From Tridacna crocea (taxonomy: Eukaryota > Mollusca > Bivalvia > Cardiida > Cardiidae), in the NCBI GenBank assembly GCA_943736015.1, contig OX031065.1, positions 34,734,427 to 34,798,426 of the forward strand: DNA of 64,000 nucleotides, written 5' to 3'. Below, piece after piece: positions 42,712-57,700 of this stretch. Made by a program: the position numbers and the translations under genes. The notes under the pieces are model-generated. The model was not told where the DNA came from, ran no database searches, and saw only the letters and a program-made list of their open reading frames with translations. The first letter of the stretch is position 1. Each line of letters begins with the position of its first letter.

Positions 42712-45700
42712 GTAAGTAAACCTACATAACTCGTCAGTTTCGTTTTTCTTTTCAGCAATCAACTTTTTTCCTCATTATTTCTCAGGTAGTTAAGATGAAT
42801 ACTTAGGCAATTAGATATAATTCAATTCCAGCAAAACTGACTTTTTTTTAACCGAATACGTAATTTTACGTCATCTGCATTAGTATACACGAAACAAATA
42901 ATGACTCATAGGAAGAAAATTGTTTTGTGCTCCTCTTTTTTACGTAAAAAAATGCAAGTTAAAAGGAAATCAAGAATTATTCTGGCAACAATTCGGGATA
43001 AACTTGAAGACTTCACTAATCTACAGAAAACGAATAACAATTTTATTATAAGCAGCCAATCTATTTTTGGAGCTATCTGACAGTCAAATATCTTTTTGAT
43101 TGGCGTCAAGTAAATTCACAAAAAGTTCGTCACCAAAGCCCCTTATGATGTTAATGCACAGCAAAAAACGAACCCTTATCTGATTTTTTTTGCATGACGA
43201 AAACAGTGTGGTAAAAGGAGAAAATTCGGGTTACAGACATTTTTATCCTTTCCTACATTTTTTTCAAAAGTATTCTTCATCAAGGTCATTGAAACACAGA
43301 ATTGCTAAGAAACAGATTTATCCAAATTTGTCATTTTAAACTCTGTTCTCGTTTTCACGAATCATTCCTCTATCATTTTAACTCTATTATCGTTTTTACG
43401 AATCATTCCTCGCTTTTCGCCGATAAGTCTGCGCCTATCTCGCTTTATATGTAACTTAATGTTTACATATTTCTTTTCACCTAACATGCCACTTTTGAAA
43501 ATGTTGTAGAAAAATAAGGATATTTGTTATATTGAACGTTGATTGCATTTTCCAGTATGTTTTCGTGACAGGACTATAACGATTTTAACCATCTACAATG
43601 TTATCATTCGTCTGCTTGCCAAAAGCCAACAAGCCATGATCGAAATGCAGACAAATTTAATTCATAGCACTGAAAAGTATGGATATATAAGATCTGACAT
43701 TAGTTGGTTTTTGAGATAAAAAATTATTAAACGAGTCTACAAAAATGTTATTAAGCAAGCCTTTGGAGAGCTTATTATTTTTTACTTCAAAAACCAACGA
43801 TTGTCAGATTCTTTTTATCACATTACTGATTAACAAGAATTACATGTATAGTCCAAATTGTGTTAAACCAGAGGCATACATGTATCATGTGTAGTGAAAT
43901 TTACATGAAGCCTGTGCACTTACTTTGACAGGTACATTACGAACGAAAATAGTTCCAAAGAAACTTGCATAATATTGATTTTTGTTTGAGCTTTATCATG
44001 ACAAGAACTTTGACCGCTAATTTCCTTCAAAAACCTAGGTCAGCAATGTTTTAGAAATGAAGCGTATAATTACAGAGTGTTGACCAAATACAGCACTATT
44101 TTCTTATCTCACACATGTGTGAGACAAGAAAATTCGTAATGGCTGTATTACATTGAAAACAAGGAGAGTTATGTGATAAGTCATTAATGCAATCTGTCAG
44201 TGTTCCAGTAGCTGGCAGAAAATGTATTGATAAATAAGATGGCATATTTCTGCTGAGAGATACAAGATAGTTAATGCGATAATTTAATGCGTTACCACAC
44301 AATCCCTACTTCTGACGACCCTGAGAAAGAAAGCCTATAGAAAACATTGTTGGAAAAGAAGAAAATGCTGGTAACCAGCATTTTCTTCTTTTCCCACAAT
44401 GTTTTCTACCCTTAACAAAACGAATTCAAAGTTTTCAGTCACTTTATTATGTCGTCTGCAAATGCTTTCGATTTGGACAAGCCTAAAATTTTGTCGTTTA
44501 GTAAACAGTTGAGAGAACTATCGTGATAAATCAAAGTTTCCTAGAAATGTTATCTAGATAACAAAAATTTTCACGATAAAAATATCGCGATCATTCTACA
44601 TGTATCTGTTATCATGACTTCTTTTTTTGTCTTTTGCCCCAAACTGACATTCCGGTGTCTATAATTAGATACGGTTTTGCTGGGACATCTTTTTCTACAA
44701 TTTTATGAAATATTTTTCCCTGAATGGTTTCTGTGTGTTCGTAGAAGACATTTTGAGTCAATTTCGTGATTTTAAAGACTTCAGTTCATTTTGAGCTTTG
44801 TCAAAATTTAGCTACATTTATTAATTAATTTCAGTTCATTTTGAGCTTTGTCAAAATTTAGCTACAATTATTAATTATTCGAATCGTTACTTGGTGCAAT
44901 TTTTCTGAAGTCAAGCTCTACTGAGTTCTCCCAAATGATTGTTTTTATTCAAATATATGGAGAACCAGGTAGGGCAATCATGACAGCTTCGTGCATTATT
45001 GAGAAATTTTGCTCTACAATATTAAGTTTATCGTGATTTTTTTCCCGGAAACCTTTCACCGTATCTCCATAAAATTTCCAAGAAACTTAAATTTATCGCA
45101 TAGTTTTGTAAAATTATCTTGATGGCTATCTTGTATCTCGTGGCAGAGATATGCCACCATAAATAGAGTTTATTTCATCAGCTTGTGGTTAACATGGGGA
45201 AATATTTGCCTCAAAAGGGAAAGGTCCGTGAAAATAACTCGTGCCTTCTATTTGCCGAAAAAGGGAAAGGTATGCGAAAATAACGAGTGCCGTAAGGCAC
45301 GAGTTATTTTCGCATACCTTTCCCTTTTGAGGAAAATATTTCCCCATATTAACCATAAGCTGATGAAATAAACCATATGTTATCTTTCATCTGATTATTT
45401 TGTCAACTGATAATGCCACTTTTAAAACTAATGATCTCAAAACAATTAACCAGATTTTCGGCAGGAGGAAAATATTCACTGTGACCGGGAAATAATTCCC
45501 CCAGCTTAAATTAGGACATTTCTTTACCCATAACATTTCTCAAAATAGACACATGAAATCTAATATACTAGAACAAAATTTGCTTTTGGCAGATAGCCTG
45601 CCTTTGACGAAGAGGAGCAGACATCTGTTTCGCGGACATTTCTTGCAATACTTTTCTCTTTACAATCAAATATATATGTCTTATAATTAGACTGGGTTAT

Positions 45701-48700
45701 ACAAGGTAATTCTTGTCAAAAAATCAAGTGCCTTCACTGAAAAAGCTTTGTAGGGGTTAGGAAAACACCACTGTAGTTGCTATGATTAGGTTGATTTATT
45801 CCTGTACGATCTATAATCTTGAGAGTATAAACACTTTTTTTGTAACTAGTGAAGAAAACGTAGGCATGTTTTTATTCTGAATTGCATTAGTCTTATTCTT
45901 GGTTTAGAACGTAACACAAGTTCTGATTGGCTAAACCATTTGGTTTAACCAATCAGAACTTGGTTTACTCTGAATTTGAAAAAAAAACAACAACACCATA
46001 TGTACATGACTAAGAACACTATTAAGAACGCCGTTATAGTAATTTCTCTGCTTTAAAAAAAAAAGAAACATAGACTCATGATTGTGTGGTAAAGGCTTGA
46101 ACAGTTTGTATTTTGTTAAAGAAACGAGTTCCAGGAGATCCATTTGTTTTTATTTATTACACTTTTCATTTTCTTTTCCTTTTTGTCTATTGCAGCATTG
46201 TCAGAGGGTGAGTAGTATGGTTTTAGTATATGGTATTAGAATTATTTTCAAATTTTAACTCATTACAAAACAACAATATCATAGACTTGTCCAAATTGAA
46301 AGCATTTGCAGACGACAAAATAAAAGTGACTGAAAATTTGAAATTTGTTTTGTGAAGGGTAGAAAACATTGTGGGAAAAGGAGAAAATGCTGGTAACCAG
46401 CATTTTCTCCTTTTCCCACAGTGTTTTCTAATGGCTTCTTTCTCAGGGGCGTCAAAAGTAGGGATTGCGTGGTAATGGGTTAGAATACTCAGGTGTCAGA
46501 GATCTATTACCTTACTTATCTGTTTCACGAAACCAATCTCATTTCATTTTTTAATCACTGGAATGCAAAGTGCCGAAAAGGGTTATTTTTACTTTACGCA
46601 GCAGACAATTTCGAAAAAAATATAATTGTAAAATGTGATTAATTAACAACTGGTGAAATCTATATAATTACATATTCTTCATATAGCTATGACTTCAAAT
46701 GCTGTGGAGACCTTGCTAGGTACGACCAATTTCTTTTTGGCTAATTGAATTTAACCCTTTTCATGTTAAATAACTAAAACGAAATTTTCAACTCAACAAA
46801 AAGAACCCCCAAAATATTGCCATGTCAAAGTTATATTTCAAAGTATTTGGGAATAATATATTCTTATCTAACCGTGTAGATCCAAGATCAGACTGCACGT
46901 TCTGTGCAGTCTGATCTTGATCTACACTGTCCACAAAACGCATACGAGTCGCCCATAGTAGCAAATGGGTTAAAAGTTGTCTGAAGCTGGACGAAGAAAA
47001 AGAAAACGTCATCAGGGCCTGTGTTCACCTACCATTCTTGAGGACTTTCTTAGTCTTAATCTCCACGATTTTCTAAATTTGTAAGTAACATAACTTCTGA
47101 TTGGCTAAACTGAATGGTTTAGCCAATCAGAAGTTGTGTTACTTTCAAATATATACTATTCTTTAGAATAAATAAAGAAAGTTCTTAAGAATGGTTGGTG
47201 AATACGGGCCCAGGGCTAACAAACTATTTAAATTCATTTTTATTTCAGCTTATTTCAAGCCACTGCCACCAAAACGTAAGTACAGTTATATTTCCACTGA
47301 ACTAATGTAGGTTATATAGCATTTGACATGATTTAGTTTTTGAGATAAACATCTATCAAACGAGTCCTCAAAAATGTTATTAAGCGAGTCTTTGGCGAGC
47401 TTAATAACATTTTTTGCGGACAAATTTAATAAATGTTTACCTCAAAAACCAACGAGTGTCAGATTCTTTTTATCACATTACTGATTAACAAGAATTATAG
47501 TCCAAAATGTGTTAATCCACAGGCATACATGTAGTGAAATTTACATGAAGCTTGTGCACTTACTTTGACAGGTACATTATGAACGCAAATAATTCCGAAG
47601 AAACTTGCATAATATTGATTTTTTGTTTGAGGTTGAATTAACAACTTTATCATGACAAGAACTTTGACTGCTAATTTACTTCAGAAACCTAGGTTAGCGA
47701 TGTTTTAGAAATGAAGTGTATAATTACAGAGTGTTGACCAAACACAGCACTACTTTCTTATCTCAAACATGTGTGAGACAAGAAAATTCGTAATGGCCAT
47801 ATCACATTGAAAACAAGGAGAGTTATGTGATAAATATATTTTATTATACTGCAAAGAAATTTCCCATGATCTGATTGGTTATCATGATCGATGATAGATG
47901 ATAGATATCATTTATTCTTTATTAATCCTTTATTAAAGATTTGATCTTTACAGATCTTCATCATCCCACAAACATAATCATGTATTGTTTAAGTGTTAGT
48001 ACAAAAGGATTAATGTAAAGGTAAAGTGAGTAGATCGGAAAAAAAGTAAAGAAAAATATTACGCTATCATTTACTGAAAGGTTATTGGATGTGACAAAAA
48101 AGGAAAATTTCCATATAAAAACATTTTCACTATCTGTCACAGCCTTCAACATATTCATGTACTGATTAGGACCAGTTATGCTTTAAAGTAATATGTATCA
48201 TGCCGAGAACATACATGTATATTATGTTCCCTGGCAAAAATACCCGATAAAACTGGGCGGATTGCACAAGCTGACCAGAATTGACACTTTTCGCTTTTAT
48301 GATATTTTCCGCATGAAAAGTGGTTATTCTGCTTAATTATACAATTTTTGAACTATCAACTTAACTCTTTACCACACGAGAAACTGTTAGACTGATCCAA
48401 ATTGAAAGCATTTGCAGACGACAAAAAGGTGACTGAAAATTTGAAATTTGTTCTGAGAAGGGTAGAAAACACTGTGGGAAAAGGAGAAAATGCTGGTTAC
48501 CAGCATTTTCTCCTTTTCCCACAGTGTTATCTTAAGGCTTCTTTCTCAGGGGCGTCAAAAGTAGGGATTGTGTGGTAATGGGTTAAATTGATCTGCACTA
48601 TATTCGATCCGTTTTCATGTAATTGATAAACGGAATTCCCAATCTGTCCCTTTTTTGCGTGATTGGTCGCATTTAAATGGGCTGCAACCCCCATGTCATC

Positions 48701-51700
48701 TTGGTCACAGATTCAGATTCTCAAAAAACTGCATACGTATGACAGGTTGAAGTATTTGTGAGAGTGATTTGCATTTTTAGACAATAATCTGTCAATCTCT
48801 GAGTGTCTAACTGTCAAAGATACCTTCAAAGGTGAGACGTTTATGTCTGGTTGACAGTTTCCAGCGAAGTTCCAGAAGTTAATACCTACAGTTGAACGCC
48901 TACTTGATCACCAAACTAAACGGGTTTATTACGTTATAGAGAGTTCGTGTCAGTTTTGTCACGTGTCGCTACGTTGTTATGACTTTATCATTATTCTATA
49001 TTAAGGATTCTATACTTGTTCAGAGGAAAATAGGTCAAAGGCGCGGATAAAAACGTGACGCTAAACTAAACTTTATGTTCCTGTAAAAACCATCCTTTTG
49101 AACTCGTCAGGTTTTTTGTTTCACAATTAAGCTTGATACCGGTTCTTCATATATGTTGCAGGTTCATGTACTCTTAACTGTGCGTCACGAAAATTTGACT
49201 GTTTTTTTTTTGCTTACTCCAACATTCCACCCCCACCACTTATTTAAGGGTACCTTTTTCTGTATTCGGCAATGATCCTTTTGATGATTAGGGAAGAAGG
49301 AAATGTTCTTTGACTGATAATATAGATTCGGAGCTGACTGCATAAAAAGCGCGCTGTAGATCAGTAGCAGGGTCTGTGTTCACCAGCCATTCTAGCGAAC
49401 ATTCTTAGTTTAAATTCTGATTTTGAAAGTCACAAAACCTTTTTGGTTAAGCCAATCAAAATCTGTATTACTTTCGAATTTAGAACTGAAATTCTGAAGA
49501 GTAAGACTAAATGATGGTTAACAAGGACTGAAATATTCCCCCCAATACATGCTTTATTTTCGTTTAGATGAAATAACTTAATCCACTTTTATTCTTTTTT
49601 TTTTTTCAGCACTGCCAATTTTTCCAAGTAAGTACTTTCTATTGTCATTTCTTGATATACTCCATCATAGACAACATAATTTTAGACTCGTCCATATTTG
49701 CGGAAAAAAAACCGCTTCAATGATGACATTTCTCCTCAAAAGACTAAGTAACACAGTAGAAATGAAGAAAATGTTGGTTACCAGATAGAAGATTTAGGCC
49801 TTTCTTTGAAGTAATGATTTAACTCTTTACCAAACAGGAAAATTTTAGACTGGTCCAAATTGAAAGCATTTGCAGATTACAAAATAAAGGTGACTCCAAA
49901 GTTGAAGTTTGTTCTGGAGGTTAGAAAACATTTTGAATCAGCATTTTCTCCTTTTTTCACACAATGTTTTCAAAAGGCTCCTTTCTCAGCGTCATGAAAA
50001 CCTGTGGTTATATGGAAACGAATTTATTCTTTACCAGATAACAAAATTTTAGACTGGTCCAAATTGAAAGCATTTGCAGACTACAAAATGAATGGGACTA
50101 AAGAGTTGAAATATGTTTTAGGAAGGAAAGGGAACGTCGTGGGAAAAGGAGAAAATGCTGGTTACCAGCATTTTCTACTTTTCACACAATGTTTTCAAAA
50201 TATTTCTTTCACGGGGGGTGTTAAAATCAGGATTGTATGGTAAAGGGTTAAACAACACGCTTTAAAAATCAACGTTGCTAAAAAGTCGTTTAAACGCATA
50301 TTCGAGCTCCTGCCCAACTTTATTAAGCGTATCGATCACTGTATGGCAGATTAAAATGAAGCTTTTTCTCTTTCTTGAGTATCTCTGTATCTCTAATTAT
50401 AATAAATCTTTTTTATTTTTCAGTTAAGCCAATCGTTAAGCCGGTCATACATAAGAAGTTCGTCCCAATCGTGAAGAAAGTCAAAGGTAATACCTGTTTT
50501 TGTATACACTGCATTCAATAGGCTCTGTTTTTTTGCGGTCGATGCTTTCTCTTGCATACCCTGATTGCTTTTGATATATTTAAAAGATTAAATGAATACC
50601 AGTCTTATTTTCTGAATTTATTTTCACAGTGCCAGTATACATTCAGAGAGAAGTTCACGTGCCAGTCATCATCGACAGAGAAGGTTTGTATTAAAATTAT
50701 TTTCGATGGGTAGGCGTAAACCCTGATATCATAAGCAATTAAAGACTGTTCATGTGCATTGTAAATTGGTACATATAAGAAAAATATCTAATTCGTATAC
50801 ACTTCTTTTCAAAAACATTTCTGTCTTCCAAGTGATTGTGAAAATGCTTTGATGAATTGCTATTTATATATTCATTTCGAGAAGTAGTCAAAGATGTAGA
50901 GGCTGTCTCGTGCATTTTTTGTCTTTTTAGTAACAGAATGTACCTTTAACCTTTAAGTTGATAATTGGTTCCTTCATACTAAATAGAAATAAATTTACTG
51001 CACTATGCAAATGTCATTTACATGAGGGTTTAGTTCAAAGAAATGTAGTGTAATGTTTACAATTACAGTCCATGTCCCATACCCTGTTAAGGGCGGTGCC
51101 GGTGTTGGGGGTGGAGTAGGTGTCGGAGTCGGAGTCGGAGCTGGCGTTGGTGGAGGTGAAGGAATTGGTAAGTGAAAGACGTGTCTATGTATTTGACCTT
51201 GAGAGAAGTCTTGAACTGTCCATCACAACTGTAGATACGCCTGCGGACAATACAAATCCATATAACACTGCAAAAAGCTTGCAGTATGGTCTTTGTTTTT
51301 CCGCGTTCATAATATTGTAATATTTAGGCAATAACTGAGCACTACATTTTGATCTACTGTCAATGTTCATTATTTTAGGGCTAAACAATTACTATATAGG
51401 CTGTATTAAGCTTTCACCGAGCAATACCCGCGAGGAAAATCGTGGGAAAAGAAGGAAATATGCTATTAACCAATATTTTCTATTTCCACGATTTTTTTGT
51501 TTTTACATTTCAAAGGTAAATTTCATCAATGAGGAATATTTAATTTTATCTGCAATGGTTTTTAGCTAAAGTGTAAAGTTTCATCATCTGCTAAGGAGGT
51601 TAATGGCAAGAAAAAATGTCGTGATTTTGTAATTGCAGGGTAAACATTGTCAGAAAATTTGTATAAATGTAGTTACTTTTACAATCGAAAAGCACTATAG

Positions 51701-54700
51701 TTTGTGGCAAAAAGGGTTGTTGAAAAAAAGTTTGACTACCTCTGTAAAAGACATAGTTAACACCTTTGTTTGCTATTTAATTTAAAAAAAAGCGCTTTGT
51801 TTTTGATTTTCTTTTTTATCATAATATGGCCTGCGATATGCGAAAAGGTGCTTTCGGACATTTGCGTAAAGTGTCTAGGCAGGCTATAATCCGAGACGGC
51901 ACTTTACGTCAACATTACATTTTGGCCTACAGTAGACTTATGTGAAACAGAAAATCACACACAATCGGAAAGTATCGTTTCGGATCAGCCTGCGCAGACT
52001 GCGCAGGCTATTCCGAGACGACACTTTCCGCAAATGTCGGAATCCCCCTTTTCGCGTGTTACAGGCCAATTATGGCAGTCAGTGATTTCAGCGCTTTGAT
52101 TTTGAAATTTTTCATTTGGCATCTTGATTATTTTCTCTTTCAGATTTCGGACTGAACGCACAAATCAGTGAGTACCAATCTATTCCCTTTACTTTTCATC
52201 ATGTCCTTAAGATACCTTTTCCGTTTTAGAGATGGAACCAGTATTTCATTCGCTACTGTTATTCAATGCAGGCCAAACGGTCAGACTGCACAGAATGGAA
52301 ATTCTAATCTGAGAGCGTCTCTGTCAGCAGTCTTGTGCATACTATACCCGACAATTTTTCCGTATATGAAAAGACCCGATTCGTCATACTGAAGCACTTT
52401 ACAGGTCAACTATTTCCTTTGTCTAAAGAGGTGTCAAACACCATTCATAACACAATACACTAAAATAGCACATGCGGTAATGATCGCCCAGAAAATGTTT
52501 AGCATCCACTGAATAAGTATAGCTCTTACTTGTTTTTCACTAACACCTTAGATGTAGTAATAGTTTTAGAAATTAGAATTATAATCTTTACATTTAACAA
52601 GGCTTACATCTGTCATTACTAATTCGACATCCATCTCCCTACGGAATCCCATCCACGCCATAGATTTATTAAATACCGCCCTACAAGAACGATAACGCGA
52701 CTAGCTTATCAAATGTAGAATATATATAATTCAATACATACGAATTTAAACTCTTTTACTGCCGGTGTAATGCAGAGAAATGACCTCCATTACAAAATGA
52801 CCCACGGTCATTTCTTGACGTAGAGGAATGACCCATGGATCATTTCTCTACGTCGAGAAATGACCCATGGGTCATTTCTCGACGTAGAATAATGACCCGG
52901 GTCTTTCCTCTACGTCGAGAAATGACCCGGAGGTCATTTTTGTAATGGGGGTCATTTTTCTGCATTACACCGGCTAAAAAATGCATTCGACTTTTCATTG
53001 GGTTCAGAGATCTATGCTGTCTGCAAAGGTATTTCAGTCGTCATTGGCCTTTTTCAAAGGTCTTCAACAGGCTTTCCCAAAAGTGTATGAATGTATGCTG
53101 TGACATTTAACAATTTTTGCGTTTTCTTTTGTGTGTGTGTAGAAAAATAAAACGTTAAGGAACAAGATTTGGCAATTTTCATGATACCCCTCTCGATAAA
53201 ATTGATATACATAAACAAGATATACCATTCTGACGAGGTCTTTCTTAAATTAGTGTACCAATATATGCAACAAGTCTACCAATATATGCAATATGCAATA
53301 AGTTTACTAGTCCTCGCAAGGTTACTCGGATGTACTGTAAGATTAACAGTCCTCGCAAGGTTTCTCGGATGGACTGTAAGATTAACAGTCCTCGCAAGGT
53401 TACTCGGATGGACTGTAAGATAAACAGTCCTCGCAAGGTTTCTCGGATGGACTGTAAGATAAACAGTCCTTGCAAGGTTTCTCAGATGGACTTTAAAAGT
53501 ATTAGTCCTCGCAAAATTTCTCGGATGTACTGTAAGATTAACAGTCCTCGCAAGGTTACTCGGATGGATTGTAAGATTAACTGTCCTCGCAAGGTTACCC
53601 GGATTTTGTCGTTTTCGAAAGGAGTTAAACCTCTTTACCAAACTTTATTTAACCCTATCCTGCGCAATAACTAAAATTGGAATTTTCAGTTTGATAGTAA
53701 AAAACCTAAATATTGCCATTTGAAAAGTTATGTTTTGGGGTATTATATCTCCATATCGGACAGTGTAGTTCAAAGATCAGACTGCACATCTTGTGCAGAC
53801 TAATTTTGATTGACACTTTCTGCAAAAGGTCAGTGAGTCGCGCTAAACAAGTTAAGACATTTTCAACGTGATAGCACTTACTGACGACAAAATAAATTTG
53901 GCTCAAGTTATAATCATTTTTTAATAGTAGAGGAAGCGTTGTTGGAAATGTAAAGAATTCTGATTACCAATTTTTCTATTCTTTGCCCACAATGCTTCTT
54001 CCTAAGGACCCTCTTGTTTTGGTTATGCGGTAAAGAGTTAAAAAAATAAGTTAATAAAAATGAAAATAGTGCAGCATTTAGACTGTAAGCAAGCCAAAAA
54101 CAAATTAATGGTTTTATCTCAGGTGAAAATACTGGTTGTCGGACCCTTTTGCCGTGTTGATAGATTTTCATGTATACCAAAGAGATTTGAAACTGATACT
54201 ATTGGCATGGTAATAAAATATGTTTCATCACATCATTGTACTAACAAATATTCCCATCATTTGCATCCCGCTCGCAGGCGACGCAGATCACGTGAACATC
54301 CAGGCAGGAGTCGGTGGAGTCGCTGGCATACAAGGTATCGACAACAACGGGCTCAATGACTTCAACGGCCTTAACGACCTCAACAACGACGGACTGATCG
54401 GCGGCGGAGCCATAGACGGGGGTATGGTAGGTTTTGACAGTGCCCCACCGGCTAGCATCGACATTTCCCAGACCAGTGTTAGTGCTCCCTCGGCTTCCAT
54501 TTCCCAGCCACAGATCGACATTGGTCATGGAAAGATTGGTGGGGGTCACGGAGATCACGGAGTTCACCCAAAAATTGCGCCCGCTACACATCATTTTTAA
54601 CTGATACCATGACAGCAAGCGTTTTGCCTCCAAACATTGATTTTCAATATAATTTATTTAAATCACATCATAGCCTTTTAAGCAATTACCACAAAATCAC

Positions 54701-57700
54701 AATTGTTAATGACAATGGTTTTTAAATATGTCTTGAGAAAAGAAGAAAATGCTGGTAACCAGCCTTTTCTCCTTTTCCCAGTATACTCTTTAGCCTTTCT
54801 GAAACAGGTACCATCAGTGAACCCCTTTCTAAGATGTCTTCTGCAAATGTTTTTAATTTGGACAAGTCCAATTTTATTTGTCTTGTAGAGGGCAAAGGTT
54901 TGATATATCGTTACCCCCTGTAACAAATTTGTGGCAGATGACTTTACCAAACGACAAATTTTTAGATTTGTCCAACTTGAAAGCATTTGCAGACGACTGA
55001 ATACACGTGACTCAAAATTTGAAACTTGAATTCAGAAGAGTCGAAAACATTGTGAGAAAAGGAGAAAATGCTGGTTACCAGCATTTTCTCCTTTTCCCAC
55101 AATCTTTTTAGAAGGCTTCTTACTCGGGATCGTGAAAAACAGGGGTTGTTTGGTAAAGGGTTAAGCACGTGTGTGAAATTGGTCTCATTTACGTGAACCT
55201 AGCTTAATCCATGAATGTCATTGTAGATATTGTGGCCAGAGGAGAAATGTTCTCCATAAACATATTTGTTTTTGCCATATGCTGAATTTTTTTTTTTTAA
55301 ATATAATATTACAATACTTACGATTTAATAGTGATTCTATTTAGTTTTTAACATGAAAAAAATTCTGCTTAATATACAGACTTTTTTTTTGTTTTGTATT
55401 TATTGGTAGCTGAAAACATCTGCTACTAACCAGTTAACTATACATTTAATACTAACTACTAATACAAAGTAGAAAGAAATGACTTAATAGACCAAAGATC
55501 ATCTGATTTCATTCTATTTATTTTCATTTTTCATCTAGTCAGATCTAGATCTACTGCTATGACTTACAATGCTAAAAATGTGTGAAGACGGAACGAAAGT
55601 TAAAAAAAAAAAAACGTTTGAACTATGTTCTGTTAAAAGGTGGCCTATTGCATCTGAAAATAAAGTATCGACTCATATCAGCCTGCGCAGACAAGGCTTA
55701 ACTGTGTCATATAGGATCTGACATGAGTTGGCTTTTGAGATAAGATTTTATTAAACGAATCTAGGGAAATGTTATTTAGCGAGCCTTTGGCGAGCTTAAT
55801 AACATTTTCCATGACGAGTTATCTCAAACGCCTACGAATGTCAGATTCTTTTTATCACATAGCGATATTTCACAAAATATAGATCAGATGATGCAAAACA
55901 TTCATAAATGCACACGCGGTATTTTACATGAGACGCATTAACTTATATGAAATGCCTACAAAATGACGTCAAAAATGACGTCACACAAATGTGATATCAA
56001 ACGTGTGTAAGATAAGAAAAATCGTAATGGGTATATTACACTGAAAATAAAGAGGTTATGTGATAAAAACTGTCTTTCTATTGTTTACTTTTCTGCATGT
56101 TCAAGAACATTACAAAGTTATTTACTCAAGGCTCTAACAGTTGTAAGACAAAATGGATTTTATTGATCCCCAGCTAGCTATGTGATTGATTACATGGTAG
56201 ACGGTATATTTCAAAGATGCACTTAACCCATTTTAACCAGAGCATGGTTCATATTTATCGAGTCAAAATAAAACCAGTTGATACTCAAAGCGTTATTTGT
56301 CTTCTTATTCCGTGGTATACCAGTAACAGTAACAGTTTAACCCTTTACTCCATAGATACTCATTTCTACACATTGCTTGTAGGACTCTTTGGAAAACATT
56401 GTGGCAAAAGGTGAAATTGCTCGTGACGAGCAATTTCACCTTTTGTCACAATGTTTTCTATGCAATCAAAAGGTGTCATTTACACATAAGAAACGGCTTC
56501 ATCCTTGCTGTCATTAAGGGTCAATTAGAGATGTCATAGGGGTAAAGGGTTAATACTGTTTTGTAGCTGCAATAGATAGCTTGCAACACTCGACAAGGGA
56601 CATTAGTACATTTGCGTAAAGCGTCGTCTCGAGATTACACTTTACGACATTAGATTTTATCATATAGAAAACTACATAAAAACGAAAAGGTGTCGTTTCT
56701 GTTTAGCCTGCGCATACCGCAATTGTCCGAATGCCCCTTTTCGAGTGTTGCAAGCCAATTTTGGCAAAATCCTGTAAAAACGGAAGCGTATACTTATTTT
56801 TCTCTATCACTAAATCAAGAAAAAAATATGTAGATCAACACACTTCTGACGGAAAACTTTCAGAAGAGCTCCGCATCATTGCCGGGGCTGCAAAACACTC
56901 TATCAAAGCGTGATGCATAGTTTATAAAGAACACAGAACAAAGAGGAAGACTACAACAAGTTACTAGTGTCTACATTTTGCCATCATTTGGTTTTTACAT
57001 TATTGGATGCGTCTGTGCTTGCGCCTGCATGTGTATGTTAGAAAGAGAGAGAGATTGTGACATTACGGTTGCTGTATCACCGGCTCTATACGATAACAAA
57101 ATCATCTACTGACAAACCTACACATCGTAGTAGTAGTGGTTGGTTTAACAGCATGTTAGATAGGTATAGATGTGAGTTTCGATAAAATTGCATATAAATA
57201 TAGCAAATACATATCTATCTAACTAACCCTTTCCCAAACGACAAACTTTTGGACTAGACCACATTGAAAGCATTTGCAGGCGACAATTCAAATCTTGCTG
57301 AAAAGATGATTTCTGTCTATGATAGGGTAGAAAACATTGTGGGAAATGGAGAAAATGCTGGTTACCAGCATTTTCTCCTTTTTCCACAATGTTTTCAAAA
57401 GGCTACTATTCCAGACCCGTAAAAACCAAGGATTGTTTGGGAAAGGGTTAAGCTAAAAACTAGACGATAGATCACTCCTCCCACTGATGTCACGTGGTCC
57501 GCCAATCAAGAATTCAGGACAAACAACCTAGATATCCAGGCTAAGCTACGAGATATATGAAACTCACCGGGAGATTTTTCTACCGTTAAATAATTATTCT
57601 AGATAACATAAGCGTGAAACCAATTTAAGAAAAGGCACTTACATCTTTTGCATTAGGTGTATCGAAGTTATGGAATGTGAAAATTGAAATAGAGGCTGGT

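Noticed and set aside
48705-48755. AG/GT-bounded 35-nt segment in the same intron
   Set aside because: Not a multiple of three and contains an in-frame TGA in phase 1.
49140-49260. Possible Cys-containing exon after atatgttgcag in the intron before exon 4
   Set aside because: Phase 1 stays open for about 40 codons but no acceptable donor follows and the composition (Cys) does not match the other exons.
53276-53674. Overlapping 76-121 codon frames on both strands
   Set aside because: Produced by a 39-bp tandem repeat whose length is a multiple of three.
54241-54633. Antisense 130-codon frame opposite terminal exon A
   Set aside because: It is the shadow of a GC-richer coding exon; the sense strand has splice sites, phase and homology to exon B.
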